Positions 16,491 to 24,541 of a DNA stretch of 64,000 bases are shown piece by piece (position 1 is the stretch's first letter; every line of letters starts with the position of its first letter). The stretch comes from Paraburkholderia sp. ZP32-5 (GTDB taxonomy: Bacteria > Pseudomonadota > Gammaproteobacteria > Burkholderiales > Burkholderiaceae), in NCBI RefSeq assembly GCF_021390495.1, contig NZ_JAJEJP010000002.1, positions 2,480,001 to 2,544,000 of the forward strand, written 5' to 3'. Both the position numbers and the translations under genes were made by a program. The notes beneath the pieces are model-generated. The model worked only from the letters and a program-made list of their open reading frames with translations, was not told the DNA's origin and made no database searches.

Positions 16491-18197
16491 ATGCTTTTAA
16501 CGCCCGATGCCGAAGTGCAAGGCACTCAAGTTTCCGACGCACCCTATTCGTCGCTGTCGACACGACAGCATCAGATGTTTCCGACGCTGACGCGCGCGGA
16601 ACTCGAGCGCGTACGCCGCTTCGGCGAACTGCGCGACTGGCAGGCCGGCGAGCAGGTCTATAAATCCGGCCATCCGAGCCCAGGCATGCTCGTGATACTG
16701 TCGGGCCGGGTACGCATGACCCGCCGCGACCGGCATGGCGTCGAGCACACGGTCACCGAGCATGGTCCGTCGCAGTTCTCCGCTGAAGTGGGCCAACTGT
16801 CCGGCCGCCCGTCGCTGGTCGACGGCACCGCGGTCGAGCCCGTCAGCGCAGTGGTAATCGCACCGGACCGCCTGCGCGAGCTGATCGTCGCGGAAGCCGA
16901 AATCGGCGAGCGCATGATGCGCGCGCTGATCCTGCGGCGCGTTGCGCTGATCGAGCAAGGTGCCGGGCCGGTGCTGGTCGGCAAGAGTCACGACGCGCGG
17001 CTACGGTCGCTGCAAGGCTTCCTGACGCGTAACAGCCATCCGCATACGGTCGTCGACGAAAGCGATGAAGAGGCGTTTCGCCTCACTGAAGAATTCGGCG
17101 CGGAAGCCGACGATCTGCCGCTCGTGATCTGCCCGGACGGCAAGGTGCTGCGCCGCCCGACCGATCCCGAACTGGCCTCGCATCTCGGCCTGCTGCCGGA
17201 CCTCGACGAGCAGTGCGTGTACGACGTGGCGATCGTCGGCGCGGGGCCCGCGGGGCTCGCTACGGCGGTTTACGCCGCCTCCGAAGGGCTGTCGGTGGTC
17301 GTGCTCGACAGCCGCGCGCCGGGCGGCCAGGCGGGCGCCAGTTCGCGCATCGAGAACTACCTGGGTTTCCCGACCGGCATCTCGGGCCAGGCGCTGGCCG
17401 GCCGCGCATTCGCGCAGGCGCAGAAGTTCGGCGCGCACATCGCGATTCCGATGACGGTCAAGGCGCTGCACTGCGACGAACATCCGCATCGGCTCGAACT
17501 CACCTGCAAGAAGGGCCTTCGCATCGGCAACATCCGCGCGCATTCGATCGTGATCGCGAGCGGCGCCGTGTATCGCGGCGCGAATCTGGATGGGCTCGAC
17601 AAGCTCGACGGCCGCGGCGTCTATTACTGGGCGTCGCCGGTCGAAGCGAAACTGTGCAGGCATCAGGAAATCGTCGTGGTGGGCGGCGGCAATTCGGCCG
17701 GCCAGGGCATCGTCTATCTGGCGTCGCACTGCGCGCACATTCACGTGCTGATTCGCCGCGGCGGCTTCGAAGCGACGATGTCGCGCTATCTGATCGACCG
17801 CATCCGCTCACTGCCGAACGTGACCGTGCATCCGCACAGCGAAGTCGGTTGGCTCGAAACAGACGATACGGGGCTGTCGTGCATCGGCCTGAAGGCGCCG
17901 CTGCCCGACGGTGCGGATCGCTTCGATCTGCGCCATCTGTTCCTGTTCACCGGCGCGCAACCGAACACCGCATGGCTACGCACCTGCGGCGTACAGCTCG
18001 ACAGCAAAGGCTTCGTTCTGACCGGCAGCGATTCGGCGTGCGATCTGGAAACATCGGTAAAAGGCGTGTACGCGATCGGCGATGCGCGCGCCGGTTCGAC
18101 GAAGCGCGTCGCGGCGGCGGTAGGCGAAGGCGCGGCGGTGGTCGCGCAGATCCATCAGGCGCTTGCCGCGCGCTCCGGCGAATATCAGCCTTGCTAA
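16491..18197 (+). CDS. CRP-like domain fused to thioredoxin-reductase-like flavoprotein
   Basis: A 568-residue multidomain protein. Residues about 25-150 form a cyclic-nucleotide-binding-type beta-barrel (GEQVYKSGHPSPGMLVILSG). A short thioredoxin-like segment follows (about 170-235, VICPDGKVLRRPTDPE). From about 240 comes a thioredoxin-reductase-like flavoprotein with FAD motif VGAGPAGLA, NAD(P) motif VVVGGGNSAGQ and a C-terminal GDARAGSTKRVAAAVGEGA. The redox-active CxxC of thioredoxin reductase is absent: the equivalent site reads YYWASPVEAKLC. The upstream frame only extends to a TTG, so the ATG at 16491 is used. The likely role is an NAD(P)H-dependent redox enzyme or sensor gated by a ligand; the partner is unknown. 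Confidence 0.88.
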   Translation: MLLTPDAEVQGTQVSDAPYSSLSTRQHQMFPTLTRAELERVRRFGELRDWQAGEQVYKSGHPSPGMLVILSGRVRMTRRDRHGVEHTVTEHGPSQFSAEVGQLSGRPSLVDGTAVEPVSAVVIAPDRLRELIVAEAEIGERMMRALILRRVALIEQGAGPVLVGKSHDARLRSLQGFLTRNSHPHTVVDESDEEAFRLTEEFGAEADDLPLVICPDGKVLRRPTDPELASHLGLLPDLDEQCVYDVAIVGAGPAGLATAVYAASEGLSVVVLDSRAPGGQAGASSRIENYLGFPTGISGQALAGRAFAQAQKFGAHIAIPMTVKALHCDEHPHRLELTCKKGLRIGNIRAHSIVIASGAVYRGANLDGLDKLDGRGVYYWASPVEAKLCRHQEIVVVGGGNSAGQGIVYLASHCAHIHVLIRRGGFEATMSRYLIDRIRSLPNVTVHPHSEVGWLETDDTGLSCIGLKAPLPDGADRFDLRHLFLFTGAQPNTAWLRTCGVQLDSKGFVLTGSDSACDLETSVKGVYAIGDARAGSTKRVAAAVGEGAAVVAQIHQALAARSGEYQPC

Positions 18198-18260
18198 CTT
18201 CTCCATTGCGGGCGGCCGCGCATGTAACGCCCGGCCTCCGCAGCCTCCCGCACACCCGTG

Positions 18261-19091
18261 CTAAAGCGCGCGCTGCACGCGTTGCGCGACCCGCTGCAAC
18301 GCGGGAAGAAACGACTGCGTTAGCGTTTCGCGGCTAACCCGCCCCGAAAACGCACTGACGCTGATCGCCGCCTCGATCGTGCCGCTGCGCCCGCGCACCG
18401 GCACGGCCATCGAACACATGCCGACTTCGAGTTCGTCATAGCTGAGCGCATAGCCGTCAGCCTTCGCCTGCCTGATTGCCGCCGTTACCGCGACGACGTC
18501 CGTGAGCGTATGCGCGGTAAGCGGCTGCATGGGCACCGCGTCCAGATGACGACGAATCTCGTCGTCGCTCAATTCCGACAGCAGCACGCGCGCGGTCGCC
18601 GAGCAGTACGCGGGCAACCGTCCGCCTAGCTTGACGCCGGTCGACACGAGCCGCACCGCCTCCGCGCGCGCGACGAACACCGCGTAACCATCGTCCAGCA
18701 CCCCCAGCGAAACGGACTCCTGCAATTCATCGCGCGCCTCGGCGAGCAGCGGCTGCGCGATCTGCGGCAGCGACGACGTGCTCAGGTACGCACTGCCGAG
18801 CCGCAGCATGCGCGGCAGCGGCATGAAGAACTTGCCGTCGTGCGACAGATAGCCCAGATCGACGAGCGTCAGCAGACAACGGCGCGCGGCCGGCCGGCTC
18901 AGATCGGCGTAACGCGCGGCGTCCGCGACGGTCATCCGGCTGGTCGATGCACCGAACGCTTCGATGATCGCGAGCCCCTTCGCGAGCCCCGCCATTCCTT
19001 CCTTCGCACGCCCTTGTGCAGGCGCTTCGCCGGTTTCTTCGGACGAAGTCTCGCCGTCCTGTCCGTTGACAGGCCTTTTGATCGATGTCAT
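18261..19091 (-). CDS. tphR: IclR-family regulator of terephthalate genes (TphR-like)
   Basis: A 276-residue IclR-type regulator. The winged helix (GLAKGLAIIEAFG, then MTVADAARYADLSRPAARRC, about residues 35-73) is followed by the IclR effector domain with GYALSYDELEVGMCSMAVPV. In Comamonas, tphR is an IclR-type activator responding to terephthalate and lies next to tphA2A3BA1. Here the gene is divergent from tphA2 across a 167-base region carrying repeated elements. The family is certain from the sequence; the tph role is inferred from position. Confidence 0.88.
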   Translation of the reverse strand: MTSIKRPVNGQDGETSSEETGEAPAQGRAKEGMAGLAKGLAIIEAFGASTSRMTVADAARYADLSRPAARRCLLTLVDLGYLSHDGKFFMPLPRMLRLGSAYLSTSSLPQIAQPLLAEARDELQESVSLGVLDDGYAVFVARAEAVRLVSTGVKLGGRLPAYCSATARVLLSELSDDEIRRHLDAVPMQPLTAHTLTDVVAVTAAIRQAKADGYALSYDELEVGMCSMAVPVRGRSGTIEAAISVSAFSGRVSRETLTQSFLPALQRVAQRVQRAL

Positions 19092-19102
19092 ATTTTATCT
19101 AA

Positions 19103-19131
19103 ATATCGAACACTGTACGATATTCGAACAC
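19103..19131. promoter_or_regulatory. Repeat elements in the tphR-tphA2 intergenic region
   Basis: An inverted repeat ATATCG (19103-19108) and CGATAT (19118-19123) with a 9-base spacer overlaps a direct repeat TCGAACAC at 19106-19113 and 19124-19131, 18 bases apart. The spacing and the position between divergent tphR and tphA2 fit a regulator binding site. No good -35 box accompanies it, which would suit activator-dependent transcription. Confidence 0.55.
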
Positions 19132-19258
19132 ATTCCAGCGATGCAGTCAACTGCGTCGACGCGGACATACCGCAAGCGAAAACGATGAACACCGGAGGCA
19201 GGCAACGTGCGCATAGGCGACACGCGCGCCGCCACTCCGACATGCATGGAGCGAGCCC

Positions 19259-20530
19259 TTGAACTACATCCCTATCCAGCCGGCGCCGCGCGCCAGCATC
19301 ACGTGGCCGTCGGAAGGACTGACGCGCGTGCCCTATACGGTCTTTCAGGACCAGAAGGTCTACGCGGACGAACAGGACGCGATTTTCCGCGGCCCGAACT
19401 GGAGCTATCTGTGTCTCGAAGCGGAAGTGCCGAATCCGGGCGACTTTCGTACCACGCGGGTCGGCGACGCGCCGGTCGTCGTTACCCGTGCCGAAGACGG
19501 TGAGCTGTATGCGTTCGAAAACCGTTGCGCGCACCGCGGCGCGCTGGTCTGCCTCGAAGACGAAGGCAACGCGAAGGACTTCAGCTGCGTGTATCACGCG
19601 TGGACCTACAGCCTGCAGGGCGACCTGGTCGGCGTGGCGTTCAAGGACGGCATCAACGGCAACGGCGGCATGAAGTCCGACTTCCGCATCGGCGATCACA
19701 ACCTGCGCAAGCTACGCGTTGCAACATTGCACGGCCTCGTATTCGGCAGCTTCTCCGACGACGTGCCGCCGCTCGACGAATACCTCGGCGACGAGATCAA
19801 CGAGCGCATCGCGCGCGTGCTCGAAGGTCGCCAGCCGGTCGTGCTGGGCCGCTTCACGCAGATGCTGCCGAACAACTGGAAGCTGTATGTCGAGAACGTG
19901 AAGGACTCGTATCACGCCAGCATCCTGCATCTGTTCTTCACGACGTTCCAGCTGAACCGGCTGTCGCAGCGCGGCGGCATTCTGGTGTCGGAGAACGGCG
20001 GCAACCACGTCAGCTACTCGGCCGTCGATCACGCGGCCGCTGAATCCGCGCCGCCAGCCTCGAACGACTACGCGCAACAAAACATCCGCTCCGACAGCGG
20101 ACACCGCCTCGAAGACACCTCCGTACTCGCCGGCACCGACGAATTCGGCGACGGCATCACGTTGCAGATTCTGTCCGTGTTCCCCGGCTTCGTGCTGCAG
20201 CAGATCCAGAACGCGATCGCGATCCGTCAGATCCTGCCGAACAGTACCGAGGAAACCGAACTGAACTGGACCTACATCGGTTTCGAAGACGACACGCGCG
20301 AGCTGCGCGAAATGCGCATGCGGCAGTCGAATCTGGTCGGGCCGGCGGGGTACGTATCGATGGAAGACGGCTGCGTCGGCGGCTTCGTGCAGCGTGGCAT
20401 CGGCGGCGCGAGCGAGCATCGCTCGGTACTCGAAATGGGCGGCGATACCGCCGACAGCAGCACGAGCCGCGTGACCGAAGCGTCGATCCGCGGCTTCTGG
20501 AAGGCTTACCGCAACGCGATGGGGTATTGA
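19259..20530 (+). CDS. tphA2: Terephthalate 1,2-dioxygenase, oxygenase large subunit
   Basis: A 423-residue Rieske oxygenase alpha subunit closely resembling TphA2 of Comamonas, as I recall it, over its whole length. Shared stretches include [29 protein letters not shown] and [12 protein letters not shown]. Rieske ligands are C90/H92 and C110/H113; the mononuclear iron uses H219 and H224 with D216 nearby. It converts terephthalate to the 1,2-dihydrodiol of cyclohexadiene-1,4-dicarboxylate. The start is a TTG with GGAG seven bases upstream; there is no in-frame ATG nearby. It is followed directly by tphA3, and the gene order matches the known tph operon. Confidence 0.93.
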   Translation: MNYIPIQPAPRASITWPSEGLTRVPYTVFQDQKVYADEQDAIFRGPNWSYLCLEAEVPNPGDFRTTRVGDAPVVVTRAEDGELYAFENRCAHRGALVCLEDEGNAKDFSCVYHAWTYSLQGDLVGVAFKDGINGNGGMKSDFRIGDHNLRKLRVATLHGLVFGSFSDDVPPLDEYLGDEINERIARVLEGRQPVVLGRFTQMLPNNWKLYVENVKDSYHASILHLFFTTFQLNRLSQRGGILVSENGGNHVSYSAVDHAAAESAPPASNDYAQQNIRSDSGHRLEDTSVLAGTDEFGDGITLQILSVFPGFVLQQIQNAIAIRQILPNSTEETELNWTYIGFEDDTRELREMRMRQSNLVGPAGYVSMEDGCVGGFVQRGIGGASEHRSVLEMGGDTADSSTSRVTEASIRGFWKAYRNAMGY

Positions 20531-20535
20531 TCAGC

Positions 20536-21006
20536 ATGGCCAACGACACTTTTCAACGCATCGCTCGCGCGCAGGCCGAGTACGTCCGCTGTATCGACGA
20601 CGGCGATCTCGCCCAGTGGCCGGATTTCTTCACCGACCAATGTCTGTACCGGATCACTACCGCCGATAACCATCGGCGCGGCCTCGCCGCCAGCATGATC
20701 TACGCGGCCTCGCGCGGCATGCTGATCGATCGCGTCGCATCGCTGCGCGACGCCAATATCTACGAGCGTCATGCGTACCGGCATCTGCTCGGCCAGCCGT
20801 ACATCGTCGAAGAAAGCAACGGCGAAGCGCGCAGCGAAACGTCGTTTATGGTCGCGCGCATCATGCGTAACGGCACGACGAGCCTGTTCGCGACCGGGCG
20901 CTATTGCGATGTGTACGTGCTCGGCAGCGAGCAGGTGATGCTGCGCGAACGGGTGGTCGTGTGCGACAGCTCGCGGATCGACACGCTGCTGGCGCTGCCG
21001 CTATGA
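20536..21006 (+). CDS. tphA3: Terephthalate 1,2-dioxygenase, oxygenase small subunit
   Basis: A 156-residue NTF2-fold beta subunit. It matches TphA3 in segments such as QWPDFFT, NIYERHAYRH, VARIM and RERVVVCDS. It forms the hexameric oxygenase with TphA2 and has no cofactor of its own. The ATG at 20536 follows the tphA2 stop by five bases; a TTG at 20527 overlapping that stop would add three residues. Its stop overlaps the tphB start (ATGA), so tphA3 and tphB are translationally coupled. Confidence 0.92.
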   Translation: MANDTFQRIARAQAEYVRCIDDGDLAQWPDFFTDQCLYRITTADNHRRGLAASMIYAASRGMLIDRVASLRDANIYERHAYRHLLGQPYIVEESNGEARSETSFMVARIMRNGTTSLFATGRYCDVYVLGSEQVMLRERVVVCDSSRIDTLLALPL

Positions 21007-22025
21007 CGACGCGCTCGCTGACCATTGCGCTTGCGATCGGCGACCCGAATGGGATCGGCCCCGAGATCGCGCTGAAGGCCGCCGCGCAGCTGTTGACGGA
21101 TGCATCCGCGCCGCGCGTCGTGCTGTTCGGCGATGCGCACGTGATTCATTGGTACGCCGATCGCTGCGGCACAGGCCTGGCAATGCGCGAAGTGCAGGCC
21201 GACACATTGCCGCCCGCGGCGCCTCGCACGCTCGACTTCGTCGATGTCGCGTCGCTGCCGCGCGATGCCTTCATGCCGGGCCAAGTATCGCCCGCGGCCG
21301 GCACTGCGACGCTCGCGTACGTGTCGGCCGCGCTCGCCGCCGCGCGCGCAGACACAGTCGACGCCGTGATCGCCTGCCCGCACTCGGAGACGGCGATCAA
21401 CGCGTCCGGCGTCGAATTCGCCGGCTATCCGGGCTTTGTTGCGTCGCAGATGGGCCTGCGCGCCGACGACGTTTATCTGCTGCTCGTCGGCGGTGGGCTG
21501 CGCATCGTCCACGCGACGCTGCACGAAGGCATTCGCGGCGCGCTCGCGCGGATCGACCAGCAACACGTGGAAGGCGCGGCGCGTGCCGCGGTCGCGGCGC
21601 TTCAGCGCATGGGCCTGGAACGCCCAGTCGTCGGCTTGATGGGCATCAACCCGCACGCGGGCGAAGGCGGACTGTTCGGCCGGGAAGACATCGAGATCAC
21701 CGAGCCCGCTGCCCGCACGCTGCGCGAGGCCGGCATCGACGTGATCGGCCCGCAGGGCGCGGACCTGTTGCTCGCGAATCCGGATGTCGACGTGTTCGTC
21801 GCGATGTATCACGACCAGGGCCATATTCCGGTGAAGCTGCGGGCCGGCCGACATTCCGCCGCGATGTCGGTCGGTGCCGGCGTGACTTTCTCCAGCGTCG
21901 GACACGGCAGCGGCTTCGACATCGCCGGCCAGCTGCGCGCGGACCCCGCGCCGCTGCTCGGCGCGATCCGCCTCGTCACGACAGGCAGCGTGCTCGCGGA
22001 TAACGCCGCTCCGCTCCAGTCCTGA
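21003..22025 (+). CDS. tphB: Terephthalate dihydrodiol dehydrogenase (PdxA family)
   Basis: A 340-residue member of the PdxA family, matching TphB, the decarboxylating dehydrogenase that turns the dihydrodiol of terephthalate into protocatechuate and CO2. Landmarks are LAIGDPNGIGPEIALKA at the N-terminus, VIACPHSETAI, GINPHAGEGGLFG and MYHDQGHIPVK, which supply the His and Asp metal ligands, and SSVGHGSGFDIAG. The position inside tphA2A3BA1 excludes a pyridoxine role for this copy. The ATG overlaps the tphA3 stop. The product should feed a protocatechuate ring-cleavage pathway encoded outside this window. Confidence 0.93.
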   Translation: MTTRSLTIALAIGDPNGIGPEIALKAAAQLLTDASAPRVVLFGDAHVIHWYADRCGTGLAMREVQADTLPPAAPRTLDFVDVASLPRDAFMPGQVSPAAGTATLAYVSAALAAARADTVDAVIACPHSETAINASGVEFAGYPGFVASQMGLRADDVYLLLVGGGLRIVHATLHEGIRGALARIDQQHVEGAARAAVAALQRMGLERPVVGLMGINPHAGEGGLFGREDIEITEPAARTLREAGIDVIGPQGADLLLANPDVDVFVAMYHDQGHIPVKLRAGRHSAAMSVGAGVTFSSVGHGSGFDIAGQLRADPAPLLGAIRLVTTGSVLADNAAPLQS

Positions 22026-22046
22026 ACTGCTTTTGGAAAACTTATC

Positions 22047-23042
22047 TTGGACTATCAGATTTCCGTCGCGGGCAGCGACATCGCATTCCGCTGCGAAGAA
22101 ACCGAAACCGTGCTCGACGCCGCCGAACGCGTCGGCTATGCCATCCCGTACTCGTGCCGCAAGGGTGTGTGCTCGACCTGCGAAGCGGGCGTGATTGCAG
22201 GCACTGCATCTTCGTCCGTGCAAGGCCGCATCGAGGGACCGGCCGAACAGGTGTTGCTGTGCTGCCTGTGCCCCACAGCGGATTTGACCATTGCGCCGCG
22301 TCGGATCGAGAAGCGCGAGCCCGCCGCGCGCAAGACCCTGGACATGACGGTCTATCGGGTCACGCAGCCGGCCGCCGACGTCAGCATTCTGCAGCTTCGC
22401 CTGCCGACCGGCGTGCGCGCGAAATTCCGCGCCGGCCAGTACCTGCAAATCGAACTCGACGATGGTAGCCGCCGCAACTATTCGATGGCGAATCCGCCGC
22501 ACGAAAGCGACAGCGTGCAGTTGCACGTGCGCCATGTGCCGGGCGGACGCTTCTCCGAAGGCATGCTGCGCGGACTCGACAAGGGCCACAAGCTGCGCGT
22601 CGAATTGCCGTTCGGCGAGTTCTCGCTGCAAGAGGCATCGACGAAGCCGGCGATCCTGATCGCGACCGGCACCGGCTTCGCGCCGATCAAATCGATCGTC
22701 GAGGATGCGATCAAACGCAAGCTCGACCGGCCGCTGTATCTGTACTGGGGTGCGCGCCGTCTGGAAGACCTGTATCTGCGCGAGCTCGCCGAAAAGTGGG
22801 CGAACAGCGGCCGCCTGCACTTCGTGCCGGTGCTGTCCGATCCGCAACGCGAATGGAGCGGTCGATGCGGCTTCGTTCACGAGGCCGTACTCGAAGACTT
22901 CGGTTCGCTCGATGGCTACCAGGTGTACGCATGCGGCAATCCGTCGATGACGAGCGCCGCCCACGCCACATTTACCCAGGCCGGCCTCGCCGAAGACGAC
23001 TTCTTTAGCGACGCCTTCGTTCATACGGACCAGGCCGCGTAA
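22047..23042 (+). CDS. tphA1: Terephthalate 1,2-dioxygenase reductase
   Basis: A 331-residue reductase with an N-terminal plant-type [2Fe-2S] domain (PYSCRKGVCSTCEAG, C37, C42, C45, plus a Cys in VLLCCLC), then an FAD/NAD ferredoxin-reductase module (RRNYSMANPPHES, GTGFAPIKSI). Long stretches such as SYSMANPPHESD-like and HVRHVPGGRFS match TphA1. It transfers NADH electrons directly to the TphA2A3 oxygenase without a separate ferredoxin. The start is a TTG, 21 bases after tphB; the next family-conserved residues begin at once, so no later ATG is plausible. Confidence 0.93.
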   Translation: MDYQISVAGSDIAFRCEETETVLDAAERVGYAIPYSCRKGVCSTCEAGVIAGTASSSVQGRIEGPAEQVLLCCLCPTADLTIAPRRIEKREPAARKTLDMTVYRVTQPAADVSILQLRLPTGVRAKFRAGQYLQIELDDGSRRNYSMANPPHESDSVQLHVRHVPGGRFSEGMLRGLDKGHKLRVELPFGEFSLQEASTKPAILIATGTGFAPIKSIVEDAIKRKLDRPLYLYWGARRLEDLYLRELAEKWANSGRLHFVPVLSDPQREWSGRCGFVHEAVLEDFGSLDGYQVYACGNPSMTSAAHATFTQAGLAEDDFFSDAFVHTDQAA

Positions 23043-23084
23043 TCGCAGCCTCGTTCCTCATACATAACAATCCGGAGACAAAAC

Positions 23085-24437
23085 GTGACGTTTCAAACGA
23101 TCGACGTAACCGAACTCATCGAACGCGAGAAGACCGGCTACGGGCAGTATCTCGTCGTATTGCTGTGCGCGCTGCTGATGTTCCTCGACGGCTTCGATAC
23201 TCAAGCCATCAGCTATATCGTGCCGGCACTGTCGAAGGCGTGGCATTTGCCGCGCGAGATTCTCGGTTCGATTTTCTCGGCCGCGCTGGTTGGCCTGATG
23301 ATCGGCTATCTCGCGATTGCACCGCTATCCGCGCGCTTCGGCCATAAGCGGATGATGGTCACGAGCACGCTGCTGTTCGCGGTGTTCACGATGCTCACCG
23401 TGTTCGCCACCAACGTGTTCGAACTGATCGGCCTGCGGTTTCTGACCGGTATCGGCCTCGGCGCCGCGGCGCCGAGTGCGGTTGCGCTCACCTGCGAGTT
23501 CGCGCCGAAGCGCTTGCGCTCCACGTTCGTTCTGCTCGTGTATTGCGGGTTCTCGCTCGGCTTCGTCGTCGCCGGACTCGTATCGGGAGCGCTGATGCCG
23601 ACGTACGGCTGGAAGTCGCTGATGCTGGTCGGCGCCATCGCACCGATCGCGCTTGCCGCGCCGCTCGCGTGGCTGCTGCCCGAATCGCTCGGCTTCCTGA
23701 AGCGCCAGCCGGACGGCGCCAGCAGCATGCGCGCCGTGCTCATCCGGCTCTTCCCGCGGGCCGTGATTCCCACCGGCAGCGCATTCCGCCTCGAAGACGA
23801 AGAGCAGAAGCGCGCCAGCGTGACCGCGCTCGTACGAGGCCGCGTGACGGCCGGCACGCTGCTGCTGTGGGTGGTGTTCTTCCTGAACCTCGCCGAGTTC
23901 TACTTCATGCAGAGCTGGCTGCCGACGATGCTGACCGGCCTCAAATACGAGCCTGCGACGGTCGTGTGGGTCACCGCGCTGCCAACTATTGCGGGTGTGC
24001 TCTCTGCCGTGCCGCTCGGCCTCGCGATGGACCGCGTTGGCCCGTACGCGACGCTGACGACGCTATACGTAGTCGGCGGCGTATTCATGTGGCTCGTGGC
24101 CGGTGCGTTCTCGGGCAGCGTTGCGTGGCTGATGGTCACCGTGTTCTGCGCGGGCTTCTGCATCAGCGGCGGCCAGAAGAGCGTGATCGCGCTCGCCGCC
24201 ATCTACTACCCGCAGAGCCTCCGCTCGACCGGTGTCGGCTGGGCACTCGGTATCGGCCGGCTCGGCGGCATCGCCGGACCGCTGGTCGCGGGCATGCTGT
24301 ATGCCGCGCACTGGACGCCCTCCGCGATCTTCTCGTTCTCGGCGTTGCCGGTGCTCGTGGCAGGCATCGGCGTGTTCGCGATGGGACGCGTCTATCGCGA
24401 GCGCCCGATCGCCGCCGAAACATCGGCTGTGCATTAG
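23085..24437 (+). CDS. MFS transporter, probable terephthalate importer
   Basis: A 450-residue, 12-helix AAHS-type MFS protein. The first helix has the aromatic-acid signature LDGFDTQAISY; loop 2-3 is RFGHKRMM; helix 4 begins GLRFLTGIGLGAA. The start is a GTG with CCGGAG eight bases upstream. It lies 42 bases after tphA1 and is presumably in the same transcript. Comamonas tph clusters use a TTT-type binding protein (TphC), whereas Rhodococcus uses an MFS importer (TpaK), so this arrangement is closer to the latter strategy. Substrate assignment is by context. Confidence 0.87.
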   Translation: MTFQTIDVTELIEREKTGYGQYLVVLLCALLMFLDGFDTQAISYIVPALSKAWHLPREILGSIFSAALVGLMIGYLAIAPLSARFGHKRMMVTSTLLFAVFTMLTVFATNVFELIGLRFLTGIGLGAAAPSAVALTCEFAPKRLRSTFVLLVYCGFSLGFVVAGLVSGALMPTYGWKSLMLVGAIAPIALAAPLAWLLPESLGFLKRQPDGASSMRAVLIRLFPRAVIPTGSAFRLEDEEQKRASVTALVRGRVTAGTLLLWVVFFLNLAEFYFMQSWLPTMLTGLKYEPATVVWVTALPTIAGVLSAVPLGLAMDRVGPYATLTTLYVVGGVFMWLVAGAFSGSVAWLMVTVFCAGFCISGGQKSVIALAAIYYPQSLRSTGVGWALGIGRLGGIAGPLVAGMLYAAHWTPSAIFSFSALPVLVAGIGVFAMGRVYRERPIAAETSAVH

Positions 24438-24492
24438 CGGCTCGAACCCTTCCCCCTCTCAAGCTTCTTTACAACGACAGACGCAGACCTTA

Positions 24493-24510
24493 TCCCCGCC
24501 ACGGCGGGGA
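24493..24510 (+). other. GC-rich hairpin between importer and porin genes
   Basis: TCCCCGCC (24493-24500) and GGCGGGGA (24503-24510) form a very tight hairpin 32 bases upstream of the porin ATG. It lacks a T-run; it may attenuate read-through or stabilise the porin mRNA. Confidence 0.45.
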
Positions 24511-24541
24511 GGAGTCGACGCGTCCCCACATCGGAGACACG

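Noticed and set aside
21003..22025. Pyridoxine biosynthesis gene pdxA
   Set aside because: The PdxA-family protein lies inside a tphA2A3BA1 operon and matches TphB better in context.
20901..23024. Long minus-strand frame of about 700 codons opposite tphB/tphA1
   Set aside because: A shadow of high-GC coding DNA; its sequence is Arg- and Ala-rich with no family match and the plus-strand genes are certain.
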